From Apophysomyces variabilis (lineage: Eukaryota > Mucoromycota > Mucoromycetes > Mucorales > Mucoraceae): a stretch of 64,000 nt of DNA. The stretch lies in contig MZZL01000401.1 in NCBI GenBank assembly GCA_002749535.1, positions 358,796 to 422,795 on the forward strand, given 5' to 3'. The notes under the pieces are model-generated. The model was not told the origin of the DNA and did no database searches. It worked only from the letters and a program-made list of their open reading frames with translations. Positions 1 to 11,692 of this stretch are shown one piece after another; the first letter of the stretch is position 1, and each line of letters opens with the position of its first letter. A program made the position numbers and the translations under genes.

Positions 1-1
1 G

Positions 2-184
2 CCTGAATTCGAGGGATCAAATCTGTACAATGATTTGATTAATTTACTTCAATACAGTATGTCGTGTCCTGCGGCAATGGACAAAGCAATTCGAACCTTA
101 AATTATCCTGAGAATTACCCATCCAGCTGCAGAGCTAGAATTCTGTTCGTCAAGCTCGATTATACAGCATTTGTGGGTATATGA
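2..184 (+). pseudogene. unrecognised coding scrap at left edge
   Basis: An open frame enters from the left edge and ends at TGA. It encodes about 60 residues of balanced composition, including LYNDLINLLQYSM, RTLNYPENYPSS and ILFVKLDY. It looks like real protein sequence rather than chance translation, but I do not recognise the family. It may be the last exon of a gene lying mostly outside the window, or a decayed mobile element. No start codon is visible. Confidence 0.3.
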
Positions 185-350
185 TTAACATATACACAAT
201 ATGACATTTGAACTAACTCTTATAAAGTGTCGACTTAATGCTAGCACCGATGGCTGAGCGAACACGCGCTAGTTGAAAATTTATACCGCTTTTAAACAGC
301 TTGCTCCGGCCACGTCTTGACGTAATAAAGTTTGAGTGGTAAGCTGATAG

Positions 351-578
351 GTCCCTATTCCTCTGCCGTCACTAAAGTCTTTCCAGGATGAAAGTTTTAT
401 GTTCTGGACGGGGACAACAAAGTGGGACGGTTGCATTACAGCTGTTGAAGATGAAGGCCCGCTCCGTTTTGCAGAGTTCGCAATGGGAACAAACAAAGCA
501 CCCCACAAACAAGAGCAACATTATGGAATTAAAGATGTACCGCAAAGCCTACGATTTAGCGAGTGGTGGAAGAGATGA
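351..578 (+). pseudogene. unrecognised coding scrap, possible terminal exon
   Basis: A frame of about 75 codons opens just after an acceptor-like CTGATAG and ends at TGA. It contains the protein-like stretches FMFWTGTTKWDGCITAVEDE and QSLRFSEWWKR. There is no start codon, so it would be a 3' exon. It could belong to the same lost gene as the scrap at the left edge, but the connecting intron would be unusually long (about 170 nt) and the phase does not obviously match. Function unknown. Confidence 0.3.
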
Positions 579-1578
579 GCAGACACCAATTTACGTTAAA
601 AAACGTAAATGGTAGAGTTGTCATGCAGTCGACTTTGAGCACATTCTGATTAATTACCGTAGGGCTCACGCTAAATTTCGAGACCCTCCGTTGTGTAGCA
701 GTCCATGCTACAGATAGGTCTTTATGACCTTGTCTGCGCATTGGCCTGTATAGGCGACGATGGGTGATGACAATTTGAAGTGTACTTTACACGAGGGGTA
801 CTTTCCACTACCTAGAATGCGAGGCACAAAGGGCCGAAACTAGTAGCCAGCAAGCACCCTTCTTGTCATGATGCCCAAGGGCTAAGCCGGTGACTGGTAC
901 CTATTTTATGTCTATTGGAAGGAAGGACAGTGAAAATCTGCGTTTTTTTAAGCCATTAAGCAGAGATATTGATGAAAGTAATGCATCTGAGAATTCTTGG
1001 GCGTCCTATGTATTCCAAAACATCGACAGTTATATAGGATGAATGAGATCTATGCTCTGTTATGATTTAGTTAATTGTGTTCCAATATCTTTTGGGTCGA
1101 ACTAAGGCGGGCAAGTAATTTATCACAGATTGTTCCTGATGTCAGCCATGGCAGATCAACACAGGGCTAATGCTGGTAGGCTACAGCCTCATAAGCTGTG
1201 TCTCAAAGCTGGCCAGTGTGCTGTGCTTTATCCGTAGGCTAACTCCTCAAATTACTCTCTGTTTTTAATAGTATGTGCCGATTTATCGTAGACTTATACC
1301 TCATTCTGAAGGCAGATATAGCCGTTGGTGCACTAACCTGTCAGATCGCCTGTATTCGGCTCATCGGTATGTCATCTTACAGATACTGACCCTCTTCAGT
1401 TTATTTTATGCCATTTCTCCAATAAATATGCATTTGCAAAACGTTTTTTTAATGAATGCATCAAAAGTTTAAGCAAAATATATGCAAAAGTTCCAACCTT
1501 ATATGAGTGTTCCGTTGACTGAGAGGTGTTAAAAAGGAAGGAGTGAGATAATATCACGAGTCAAACAAGTTAACATCA
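579..1578. other. spacer without recognised gene
   Basis: AT-rich sequence between the coding scraps and the first Fanzor relic. I see only short chance frames and no RNA gene or clear repeat. The 5' boundary of the Fanzor element probably lies in here, but I could not locate terminal repeats or a target-site duplication. Confidence 0.4.
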
Positions 1579-4553
1579 GTGTTGTATTCTCCAGCGAGTG
1601 ACCGGTTAAAAGAAAATAAAAGTCCATATATGAAAGCTGCGGACAGATTTTGTTGTCATTTCTTTTTATTTTTCTTCAATCCCACAATAGATAAGCATAA
1701 AAACCGCAAAAGACCTATTGAAGAGGAAGATGATGACTTCCAGCCGCATATTGTCCTTCAACGCAAAACACATTCAGGTAAGCAGTAATGCTTTTATGAC
1801 CGTGGCGTATTGGCAGCTAAATTGCGATATGATTAAAGTTGGCCCCACTGCCAAAAAGAAGAAAGGAAAAGAAAAGGTTATAGACTCAGTCGATGTCGCG
1901 CAAAAGGATGCTTATGAGACAGTGAGTTCACTCCACAAATACACTGAAAGCATTCCTGAAGCAGGTACTTAACTTTTTCCCACGCTTTCGGGATCTTGCT
2001 TACAAGTTCTCGCAGGTCCATCGTCCGTAAACAAGTCAAAAGCTCTGATCAAGGCTGAAAAGGCGTCTGAAAAGAGAAGCGCAAAATATGAAGCAAAAGC
2101 AGAGTTACAACAAGTAAGCGTACAGGAAAAGTTGTCAAGCGGCAAGGCGTTAAGATGTCCCACTTGCGGAGGGACTGATCATCAGAGAAGCACAAGCAAA
2201 TTGTGTAAAGATCTACCACAAAAAGGAAGCCTCCGAAAAACTTTAAGCAAACGTGAGTAATCAAAGTCTCGCTGTCAAACACCTGTCGGAGCACAAGCTT
2301 TGCTGCAAATGTCAGAGAATGTGTAAAGCATGTGCGAGACGTGACACATGTTGAGTCTCTCTTTGCCAACTTTTACTTCGTAAAGCTACTTTCCGAATCA
2401 AAAGAGATTCCGCCGATCACCCATCAGCTGTGCTACACACTTTTTGCATTAATTGCAGGCGAAGCACATAATGTCGATGGAAGCCTGAAAAACGCGTTTG
2501 CCACTTTCCAGGAGACCCTTGGTAATTTTCAAGAAAGCAAGTTCAAGTCGAAAGGATTCATGACAGTGGTCTCAAGTGTGGACAAAGAATACGAAGAGGC
2601 GATTCGCAATCACGTCTGCACAAACTTTAAGAAAAAGACAACGCAGTACCTGTTGATTTGCATGTCCGACAAGAACGATGAAGCCTTCTGGGAGTCGTCC
2701 ACAGTGAAAGATCGCAATACTATGGCGGAGTACATGTACAATAAGATATGTGATATTGATTGTCATTGGCCTACATCAATTGATAAAAATCAAGGCATTA
2801 TTGACATATCCGAATCACTGGTGAAATTGGTTCGCTCTACATTTAGTGTAACCACCATAGACGAGAACATTTTGAGTGCCGAACCTCATTTGTTTTTGCC
2901 CTGGTTATTTCAAGTCTTGAAGCTATTTGAGCAGAAAACTGCTATTACCGAAGGCAAACCATAAAAACATGTTTCAACAGCATACGTTCACCGGATCGTG
3001 GAAGAAGTACGTTAACTCTGCGGTTTCTTAAATTTCGGTATATTGATTCTTTTCCCGTTTTCAGCTGGTAAACATGAATCCATTATCTAAGCGACTTCGA
3101 TCAAGTCTCAAGTATGCAGTTCGAGAAGCAATCAGAAGAAAATCTTCGCTTCGGCTCCCAAAGAGATTTAAACCACTCCCTGAGGCCGAGACGGCCAGTT
3201 ATCAAAGAAACTATTGATGCCATTGAAAGCAACACGTTCGCTCCGGAAAAATATACTGATCCAAAGGGAACCCGGAAGTTTACACTGCTGCCCGTTTACA
3301 GCTTTCAGATGCGACACATTACCATTGACAATCAAGCATTGGCACATCTTCTGTTCCAAGCCGGTAGACGAGACAATCAGACGCTCGTGAACCCTTCGGA
3401 AACTCGACGTGAGTACTTTGGTTTGTTCGACATGGCCAAAATCGGTTATCCTACCTATGAAAGCCTAGAAAATGAAAGAACAATGTTCTGGTAAGACAAT
3501 GACATTCATATGTTGAATTACTAAAGTGCTTGAAGGGACGTCATCCGTACTGACGGGGTGGACGTGGAATTTGTATTCAAGAAGTACAAAGAACCGTTTG
3601 ACCCTAAAAAGAAACCTCTCACTCCGGCTAATCTGAAAGGCAAATACGATAATGCAGTCGTCTGGGGCGTTGATCCAGAAGTTTTTAAGCGTGTTTGTGG
3701 CTGCGGATGGCAATCCTTCGTCACCGCACCGAGTTCGCACAAGCCCAACTACTGAGTACTACTCCATCTGTGGTTATAATCGTGCAAACCAGAGGCGAAA
3801 ACAGTATATGGATGCCGAGCCTGAAACCAAAAAGTTGATCGACGATATACCGTCTCTCAAACGTCTGAGCTACGGAAGCTCACTGACTCTGTGAAATATG
3901 TTATGCAGCACTACCAAACGATTACCGAATTCTATAGCAGAGACCTGAGGTAGGATGTTATATCACCTGTAATGTAACCATAGTCTAGGTATAACAAACT
4001 CAAATTCAAATCATACATCGGCAGACAGAAAGCAAGAGCCGAAATAGCCAAGAGACTCCTATGTGATAGCAAAAAATACAACATGTACAGTTTTCAGAAT
4101 CGAAAAAAGCCGAATGAAAAGAAATGGGTTGCTCCTTGCCCTAAAGACAAGCAAGACGAAAGAAATGAGCCTATAGAAGTTGCTTATGGCAATGGGACTT
4201 TTTCAGGTTCAATGCATGGTCGGGTGGCTGCCCCAACGAAAGCGATAGTTAAAGAATTAAAACGTCAAGCTTTTAGAAGAAAGGTAATGTTTAAGGTCAT
4301 CCTATTTACTTCTAATTTTTTTGTTTGACAGTCGCCAACCTATGTCTTTATGGTTGATGAGTACTTAACTTCACAAATATGCCCACGTTGCAAGGAAAAA
4401 ACCCCCCAAAAAAACAAGGAACGCCCGGATTCAAGTGGTCAAGAAGGCGCAGGGATACATGCTGTGTTGGTTTGTCAGAAAGAATCATGCCCGGCAATGT
4501 ACTGGAACCGCGATCATATGGCTGCCATGAATATCCGAGAAGTATTCTTATAA
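1579..4553 (+). pseudogene. Fanzor-type (TnpB-like) nuclease, broken, copy 1
   Basis: Relic of a eukaryotic TnpB-like element; intact family members are RNA-guided DNA nucleases. Visible in order: a basic N-terminus (AKKKKGKEK); a CCHC zinc knuckle CPTCGGTDHQRSTSKLC near 2155-2205; a helical region with RNHVCTNFKKK and LPWLFQVLKLFEQK; FTLLPVYSFQMRHITI near 3270-3325; RuvC-I GVDPE followed by VFVAADG (about 3670-3710); the lid-type motif AYGNGTFSGSMHGR (about 4175-4225); VDEYLTSQICPRC; a second Cys pair CQKESC; and RuvC-III NRDHMAAMNI (about 4510). Lesions: in-frame TAA at 2962-2964, a frameshift in a T run at 3681-3690 directly after RuvC-I, an apparent one-base loss near 3874-3877 (SYG-K-LTDSVKYV), and TAA then TGA (4551, 4575) removing the usual tail. 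Several short introns join the rest in frame. The start is uncertain. The catalytic acidic residues remain, but the gene cannot encode a full protein. Confidence 0.85.
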
Positions 4554-4599
4554 ATGATGAGCAATAAGGATGAGTGACCACCAGAATTTCAACGACGTG

Positions 4600-4622
4600 C
4601 TTCCAGTTGAAAACTATAGAAG
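4600..4622 (+). other. hairpin 3' of Fanzor copy 1
   Basis: CTTC-C-AGTT-GAA-AACT-ATA-GAAG can fold as two stacked four-pair stems separated by an internal loop. It lies about 25 nt beyond the last in-frame stop of the broken nuclease. In TnpB and Fanzor systems the guide RNA comes from the 3' end of the element, so this could be a scaffold remnant. A chance hairpin is equally possible. Confidence 0.2.
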
Positions 4623-4743
4623 AATGACTATAATATCCCTTAACTTGTTAACCTTCTTTTAAGTGGACACTGCTGTAGAGGATATAGTATCTGGGTGCGA
4701 ATTGCTGGTGTGAATAGACGGTCCCCACACTGTGTGGGACATT

Positions 4744-6795
4744 ATGCCTACTCTGACCAACCCAAATATATTATTTTTAACGCCTCCTCATATATCGTTT
4801 CTCGTCAGACGAGCCAATGCCCTGTCTAGAAGCATCAGTTCCTTACCACCTCCTCCATCAACTGACGTAGCTACGCAGGGCACTTTGGGTGGAATCGTGG
4901 CAAATGTAGCTGACAAACTTGGTGTAGGCGAGTGAGTAGTATGTAAGCACGCGATTATTCCATATTCATCTTTGGATTCCGGCTAGATTGGCAACTGGCG
5001 GTCTACAACTTGCCGTCATTGGCGGTAAGTTAATGAGACTTCACCGAATGCCCTTGCTGATGAGAAGCTAGGTGCATTGGCGACCTTTCGTTACTTTGGC
5101 TCATATGTCTTTGAGTATATAAAAAAGCGCACGATTGTCACAGCTCACTTTGATAGTCGGGACGAATCTTACAGGTACTTAGGTTATACCCGTTGAACGG
5201 TGACTCAACTTTCCCTCGACAGCTGGATATTGAACTGGCTAAGCGAGCATCCCTACAGTAATAATACTTCACAGTTTTCCGTTTCGACCACCATTACTCG
5301 TGCAGGTCAAAGATTGACGGGAGAGGGGATGGATGCGATGCTTCCGCCAGTGTATTTCCTTCCAGCACCAGGTACGAAAACCTGTTTAAGAAATTGATCT
5401 CTGAGATAGTTTAGGAATTCATTTCTTCACTTATAGAAATCGGCTTATCTGGTTGACGCGAGAACGGCCTCAAGCACTGACACCTGGTTCGACATCTTCA
5501 AATGCGCCGCTGGAGAAGATCCAGATAAGCACATTTGGTCGTTCACGCGTTTTAATCCAGTCGCTTGTGTTTGAAGCTCAAAGAAAGTACATTGACCGTG
5601 ATCACAGTAGAACTGTAGTATTTGCAGCAGGTAATGGTGTAACACAGAAATCCTGCCGTTTTATATTTAAGACTGTCCGTAGATCAGTATGGTGCTTGGC
5701 GTCGCACTCGATCTCGACCTAAAAGACCACTAAGCACGATTGTTATTCCGCAGAACGTTAAAGAGCACCTGGTTACGGATGCTCAGGAATTCTTCGTATC
5801 AGAACAATGGTACAGCGACCGTGGTATTCCCTTTCGCCGTGGATATCTGTTGTATGGAACACCAGGATCAGGTAATGCAATAGACGAGTAACTGACATAC
5901 TAAACAGCCATACTAGGGAAAACAAGTTTTGTTTATTCACTAGCGGTGCGGAATAGCATATTCATTAAGAATATAAACTGAAAAAAGAGCATTTTATAGG
6001 GCGAATTAGGAGTGAACATCTATGTGGTCAATCTGAGTAACAAAAGTCTGACCGACGATACGCTTGGGGAACTTGTTGCAGAGACACCAAGCAGGTTTGC
6101 AAAACCCAAAAGCGATTTATCTAAGCTCATTGAATATTTCGATCAGATGCATTTTATTGATTGAGGATGTTGACGCGGCTTTTGTGCAGAGAAATCGTGG
6201 AGAAAGTACAGCTGCAAACAATATCACGTTTTCAGGTAAATTAGTTTCCAGCATCAGCTTGATTTGACTCATGATAGGTCTTTTAAATGCCATTGATGGA
6301 GTGGCTGCTCAAGAAGGGCGTATTCTTTGCATGACAACCAAGTAAGTTTAACACTGATTCCCTCCCATTACTTATCAGTCATAAGTCATGTTGAAAAGCT
6401 GGACCCAGCTTTAATAAGGCCAGGTGAGAAGATGTTTCCGGCTACTAACGTTAATAACATCATGTTTCGTAGGCCGTATTGACGTTCGTGTGCATTTCGG
6501 AAATGCCACAAGGAAACAAGCTTACGAGCTGTTTACCAAATTTTATCCTGCTCTTCCAGAGGCAGAAGTCGTCAAGTTGGCTAGTGAATTTGCTGCCGGA
6601 ATACCGGAAGGTCGATTCAGCATGGCTCATTTACAAGGCTTTTTGATGGGACACAAGCGTAATCCAAAAGCAGCCGTGGACCTGGTGACTACTTGGGTGG
6701 AAGGACATAACAAAGATAACGCGGTCGATACCTCGACAACGGAAGATGTTCAAGATATCGAAAATATGCCCGGAACACCTACAGCAAATGATTAA
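4744..6795 (+). CDS. BCS1-type mitochondrial AAA ATPase
   Basis: Membrane-anchored AAA ATPase of the BCS1 family, which in mitochondria translocates the Rieske iron-sulphur protein for complex III assembly. The N-terminal exons give a single hydrophobic segment (LAVIGGALATFRYFGSYVF) and then the BCS1-specific domain (WILNWLSEHPYSNNTSQFSV; RNRLIWLTRERP). The AAA module has Walker A GTPGSGKTSF, Walker B ILLIEDVDAAF, sensor-1 region ILCMTTNHVEKLDPALIRPGR, and a C-terminal helical part ending in an acidic tail. All exons can be joined in frame with GT-AG introns, including the split Walker A (intron starting at about 5872) and a long acceptor choice at about 5416; I found no lesion. The start is the first ATG in frame, only about 190 bp after the broken Fanzor copy 1, so the promoter must be short or lie within the relic. 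It could be a BCS1 paralogue rather than the orthologue. Confidence 0.88.
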
Positions 6796-8480
6796 ATAGT
6801 TGATGTATTTTATACAATAGAACATAGAGTCGACTGATCAATGCTTAATGATCTAATTGAACGTACGAACTAAGAAGGGATTACGATTAAGTTTGATTTA
6901 TGTTTCTCAGTTAACAGCAAATGCGATCACCATCAGCCGTTTTCTATCCGATGCTCTTAAAGAATAGCTCCGCATAATTCAGTTGTGAAAGACTTGGATT
7001 TGTTTCTATAATGCTACTGACTTTCTAAAAAGGAAGAAAGAATACGTATTCGTGTAGCAATATGTGTTATGTGTTACGCGTTTTCCCATTGATATGTCAA
7101 ACAGGGACAATTAATCCAGCAAATGCGGTATAGTCTCATTATCAAATCTAGTTATTTCCCATTCAATCATAGCGCGCATATAATCATGTTTGAGAGTATA
7201 AATAGCTTATTTGGCAGTGTGAGTGAGTGATCCTTTACCACTTTATCATATCTTTTCTCATGGACGGTTAGATTTGATTTCAAACGTACTAAGCAGGCGT
7301 ATTCTACTTGTGACGCCCGGACCGAACAAAGCTTTATGAACTCCTAAGAGAGCTGATTTAGGATAAACACCATAGTGGGAAGATGAATCTATCTAAGAGA
7401 GGATATCAGGAACTGTGAATATCTCTGTAACGGTCTTTGCATTTTTAGTTCCAACTGTGTGGGTAAACACGCGGCCGTCTCTCCATCTAGACATGCAGAA
7501 GTTTACAGGAGAAATTTAGCCGTTCTTGCAAGGTAATTTGCGCCAGCGGATATGAACATCTTAACGTTCGTTCTTACGCTAAGTCTGGTCGCCTCCGCTC
7601 CGATCCTAGATGTGGTATAATCCCCTAAAACCGCGCTTAATTCGTAGAAGAAATAATATAAAATGAAAAACTCCTCCATCTATCTCAACTCATACCTTGA
7701 AAGACGCGCAACAATCGATTTTCTTTGGAGGGGAAATGTCAGAAGAAACGACGGAACCAGGGTTGGGTGTGTACCACATCGTTCGTCTTCTCTTCGGTAA
7801 CCTTCGCCTTTGCGCCAACTAGAAAGAAGAATCCCCCAATGTAAGTAGTCCAAATCTTGCCAAGTTCTAAGATAAACATGAGAATAAACTGGTATGCTCT
7901 TATTATGTTATGGTGCATTCAAGTAAGCGGCGCCACAAGAACAGAAACATGGTTGGGTGATAAAGCAAAACTAGTCATGTCTACTAACTCGTGTATGAAA
8001 TTTATATGCTTGCTTGGAGAATTTTCTACTTCCTTTGAACTTCCGAACCTACTTTTTCCTGACTCAATGGTTTAAGATATATCTCCAGCATTTTGTTTTA
8101 ATAGCGGTAGGTCTTGCTGATCACTCCAGACTCTTCAGTGAATGTATTGGCTGTAATTATCGTTCAGATTTGGTAAACACATTAACATTCTATTCTATCT
8201 ATGTGCTACTGAGGCACCGGTGGACACAGAATAGCAAAGACAGAAGAACCACTTATCATCACCAATCCTTCAGATTTTACAAAAATATGTTAGTAACCAT
8301 CCCAATCGGCACATTATCCGCGCCCTATCATAGATATCCAAGTAGAACAATTATTTATCACATAGAAGAGTTAATCAGAGTTTCGCTTATTCCTTGGCGT
8401 TTCTTACTTTTTTATACACAGAAGGCTCTTTTTCTCTTTCCTTCCCATCGCCCGTTTCTTTTACAGTCTGCCTCCTCTTT
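6796..8480. other. spacer without recognised gene
   Basis: AT-rich DNA between BCS1 and the second Fanzor relic. Frames of 60-160 codons exist but have chance-like composition and no recognisable motif. The left end of the Fanzor element should lie in the right part, and I could not define it. Confidence 0.4.
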
Positions 8481-11445
8481 ATGCTCCCAAAAATTTCAAT
8501 AGCAAAACTGCGGCAATATGCCACAGCCTGTCGAAATATGTGGAATGGCGCCACGGTTCCCTACATTACCCAACAACTCATACTGTTGCTATTACGATTC
8601 GCTCTGGCTCTCGAAAGGGAAAGACAAAACTACGACTTGCGGAAGCGGGAGCAGGAAAGAAAAGACAAACATGAAAAGTATGTATACTCTTTCCTTACGT
8701 GTCATGTAGATCTAACTAGGATATAATAATCTAGGTGCGAGAATAAATCGTCAGTTGCAACTCTCGACTGGCGCATAAAGTATCAAACTCGCCGCCTAAA
8801 AAAGCTCGAAAACCGGGTATCCGCGGACGATCCACGTGTACAGAAGCTGTCCGCCATTATCGCTACCCTAAAATCAACCAGATCAAATTTATTTGCACAA
8901 AAGAGCAATCAGAAGGAACTAGCAAGTAACCCATCTAAGGAAAGAGAAGATAACGAAATGGACAAGGTCCAGTTGAACGATGAAGATGCAGAATGGGAAA
9001 GGAACGAAGAAGAAGACGAAGAATATCAGAAAGGTACGAAAAATGACAAAAACGAAGCAGAGGAGGAAGAGGAAGTGCCAACATCACAGAGCCATCAAGC
9101 AGGTAAAAAGCGCCCGATTCTAGCATCGACATCTTCAGAGCCGAATTCAAAAAAGAGGAAAATAACCCAAGAAATGAGCCGCTCCAGACTTCAAAGGCTA
9201 ACAACTCTAACAAAGCGGCTATTAGCATTTGAAGACGCCTCGGTAGACAACATCACAGTGAGGAAGCTACAAAAGGAATTTAGCACTGCCGAATTGGACC
9301 TGAAAGAAGCGGAGGCAGTCATAGACGTGTATAGCTTCATCAAGCCTTTTGTTCTGTGTCCTACTGGCGAGCTTGCTGTTGATCGACACCCATTGCTGAA
9401 TGCTCCTTTGGTCCTGCTCGCAAATGCAGTCTTTACGATAACTGATAACAAAAAATTTACGCGTTCTATTTGCCCCGCTGTTCGACCGTCGGCCATATAC
9501 TCCCTCGTTTTAAATCCTACCACCACTTTCGAAATATTATGCTGTACCAGAGACGACATGGACGGGTTCGACATCGTTGGCCCAAACGGCAAGACTATGA
9601 CAACCTGTCCCGACGCCACCCATAACTCTGAATACATTCTCGGTGCCTTTTTTGACCTTGAGCGAATAGATCGCATATGCCACAAACAGCTCTGAAATTT
9701 GACAATGTCCTAAACATTTCATCATATGGCTCTACGAGCATACAAGGGACTGTGTTGGAAAGCAGAAAAGTTGCAAGATCCCGATACAAGAAACGCAAAA
9801 AGAAGCATGTACGGCCTTCAGCAGCGATTTTGCGAAAGGTTCAATAAAGCGATACCATTACAGCCATCGGCAAGGATATCGTTAAAACCACAGCAAAAGT
9901 CAAGCAATTAGAAAATAGCTTCAGAGATAGGACGGAAACTATATGTTTATTGACGGAAGAAATCAACGCTATCGAAGACGGTGGATCCAACATGTCGAAT
10001 GCAGAAGATCTCATAGATACTATTGCCGTCAGGAATGGTTTGAAAAACGAAAGAAAACAAGAAAACAAAAAACTGCTTCTGGAACGGAAAAAATTGCAGA
10101 ATTTCCGACACGACAAGTATCTCGCAGTCCAGGTAAAATAGCCTACTGGTACAAACCTTGCTAAGCAAAGCGTCTCCCTTTTACAGGCCATCGTTGACGA
10201 AGAGATCGAAAAGAGCGTCTGAAAAATTAAGTAAAGGACGCAAAATAAAAAGGAAAACGAAGGACAAAGACCTGACGAAGATTACAGCGAATAGTTTCAA
10301 ATGTGAAGATGAGGTTTTAAAAATGGATATCAGAGAAATGACCGAAGATCCAAGTACAGGAATCACGTTTTCCGGCACCGATTACGGTGTTATTACCATG
10401 TCGGAATCGGCTTCTTTGCCAATTGAACGTTTTGCCTGCGATCTGAAGCTTCATAACCGATTCAGTGCACTTGAGACTCAGGATGACGAGACCGAAGATG
10501 ACTTGGCGTCAGATTTCCAGAAGATACCAAAGACCTTCAAAATCACTGCGAAACAAATTGATGACCTTTCCTTTACAAGACGCGTCAGAAGACAAAGGGA
10601 GTATAGGAAAAGGGTAAGAGCCGTATTTCATGTGGAGCTACGCTGCAATGACAATTCTTTCTGCATCGCAGGCGACCAAAGAGGGAAAGAAGGTAAAAGC
10701 TATCGAAAAGAAATTGTCAAAAAACAATGTCGGAAATGCAGTTGACATCGACAGTTTGCACAATTATCGCAAGGTAGTAGTTTACGGTTCTACTGAACTA
10801 AACAACTAACTTAGATCTGATTATAGATTGCGATAGATAACAGAGATATATTGAGGAAATTTTATTTGGAAAAGAAATCAGTAAAAAAGTCAAAACACAC
10901 TCAAGATATATACACGCAGAAAGCATACGCTACCGTTGCTTCGAATGAACGCAATTTCCTGAATCGTTCGGGAAAGAAAACCAATGTCTTACTTATGATG
11001 ACTGGCTCGGCCGGAACAGGAGTGTGCTCCTCTATTCGAGGACATTACCGGCGTGGTGGGAAGAAATTGAGAGAGCAACATTTACAACAAACATCGGTGG
11101 GGATAACAAACGAATTCTGTTCTTCTCAACTCTGTCCTTACGGCTACCAACTTCTCTCCCACCCCGAACAAGAAAAAAGATGGCGATATCAAGAAAAACT
11201 TTGGCACAGTCTTATTTACAAATTCCGAATGCATTAGTGTGAAGAAAGGGTACGGCTCACGTGGCCGGGACCAAAATGCTGCCCTGAACATTGCTCTCGC
11301 CGGGACAAGTGCCCTTTTCTTAAAACACCACAAACCATTCTCGGAGTTCAACCCAAAGAAAGCCAGTAAATACTTGCTGGATAATAATCTGTTAGCTTCG
11401 CTTATGTTCATCCCGGAGGGGTGCGGCGTGGGTGCCCGCGCTTAA
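8481..11445 (+). pseudogene. Fanzor-type (TnpB-like) nuclease, broken, copy 2 (second lineage)
   Basis: A second, more diverged Fanzor relic. It begins with helical, charged sequence (RRLKKLENRV; a Glu-rich run and KKRKIT near 8990-9170) and has no zinc knuckle. Family landmarks: AVRPSAIYSLVLNPTTTFEIL and EYILGAFFDLERI (9475-9670), LKFDNVLNISSYGSTSIQGT (about 9690-9750), KKRKKKHVRPS, RuvC-I FSGTDYGVITMSES (10365-10410), GSAGTGVCSSIRGHYRRGGK (about 11010-11070), NEFCSSQLCPYG and RuvC-III GRDQNAALNIALAG (11265-11305). Lesions: frameshift at about 9684-9692, in-frame TAA at 9845-9847, frameshift at about 10205-10225, and an indel in an A run near 11165. The zinc-binding site has decayed too: CPYG replaces a CxxC, and the next pair keeps only one Cys (SEC). 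It retains the RuvC-I and RuvC-III aspartates but is clearly dead and probably older than copy 3. Confidence 0.85.
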
Positions 11446-11466
11446 CAGCAGGATACCTTCGGGGTA
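11426..11466 (+). ncRNA. candidate guide-RNA scaffold hairpins at 3' end of Fanzor copy 2
   Basis: Two hairpins lie back to back in unusually GC-rich sequence. The first pairs GCGTGGG with CCCGCGC (11426-11441) and overlaps the final codons, just before TAA at 11443. The second pairs TACC with GGTA around a UUCG-type loop (11454-11466). In TnpB the omega-RNA overlaps the end of the ORF and continues into the 3' flank, and Fanzor guide RNAs also come from the 3' part of the element. The position and structure fit, but transcription and boundaries are unknown. Confidence 0.35.
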
Positions 11467-11617
11467 AGTAAAAAGACAGCAGTGTACCCTTCGGATTTGT
11501 TAACCATGAATTATATTTCTCGCTACTCGAATCAGTTCTTTGTCCCACTGAAGTACCAGATTCATGTAAGCAAAGTATACTTCCAGCATAATAGATATGG
11601 TTAATGACATAAAATTA

Positions 11618-11692
11618 GTTTACTTTTAGCGTAAATTTGGTGCTTTCATGGGCGCAGAATTTGTTTTGCAGTAGCGCAAAGTATGATTCAAT
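11618..11692 (+). repeat. dispersed repeat, plus-orientation copy
   Basis: This unit holds the 15-mer GTTTACTTTTAGCGT (repeated exactly at 16471-16485) followed by TTTCATGGGCGC, AGTAGCGC and ATTCAAT. Positions 11631-11692 match, in reverse complement, 14925-14986 with roughly three quarters identity over 62 nt. Both ends of the match are well conserved, so this is a genuine repeat. It may be a terminal or subterminal repeat of an old element. Confidence 0.6.

Noticed and set aside
3495..3545. Apparent TGA stop after the FW exon end in Fanzor copy 1
   Set aside because: Using the acceptor CTTGAAG instead of CTAAAG joins TTC TG to G GAC GTC and removes the stop, so it is not counted as a lesion.
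5340..5440. Apparent stop and frame break in the BCS1-type gene after PAPG
   Set aside because: Choosing the acceptor GTTTAG before GAATTC gives PAPGIHFFTYRNRLIWL in frame, as expected for BCS1.
7740..7820. Short Met frame MSEETTEPGLGVYHIVRLLF
   Set aside because: Only about 25 codons with no splice continuation and no recognised homology. Not enough to call a gene.
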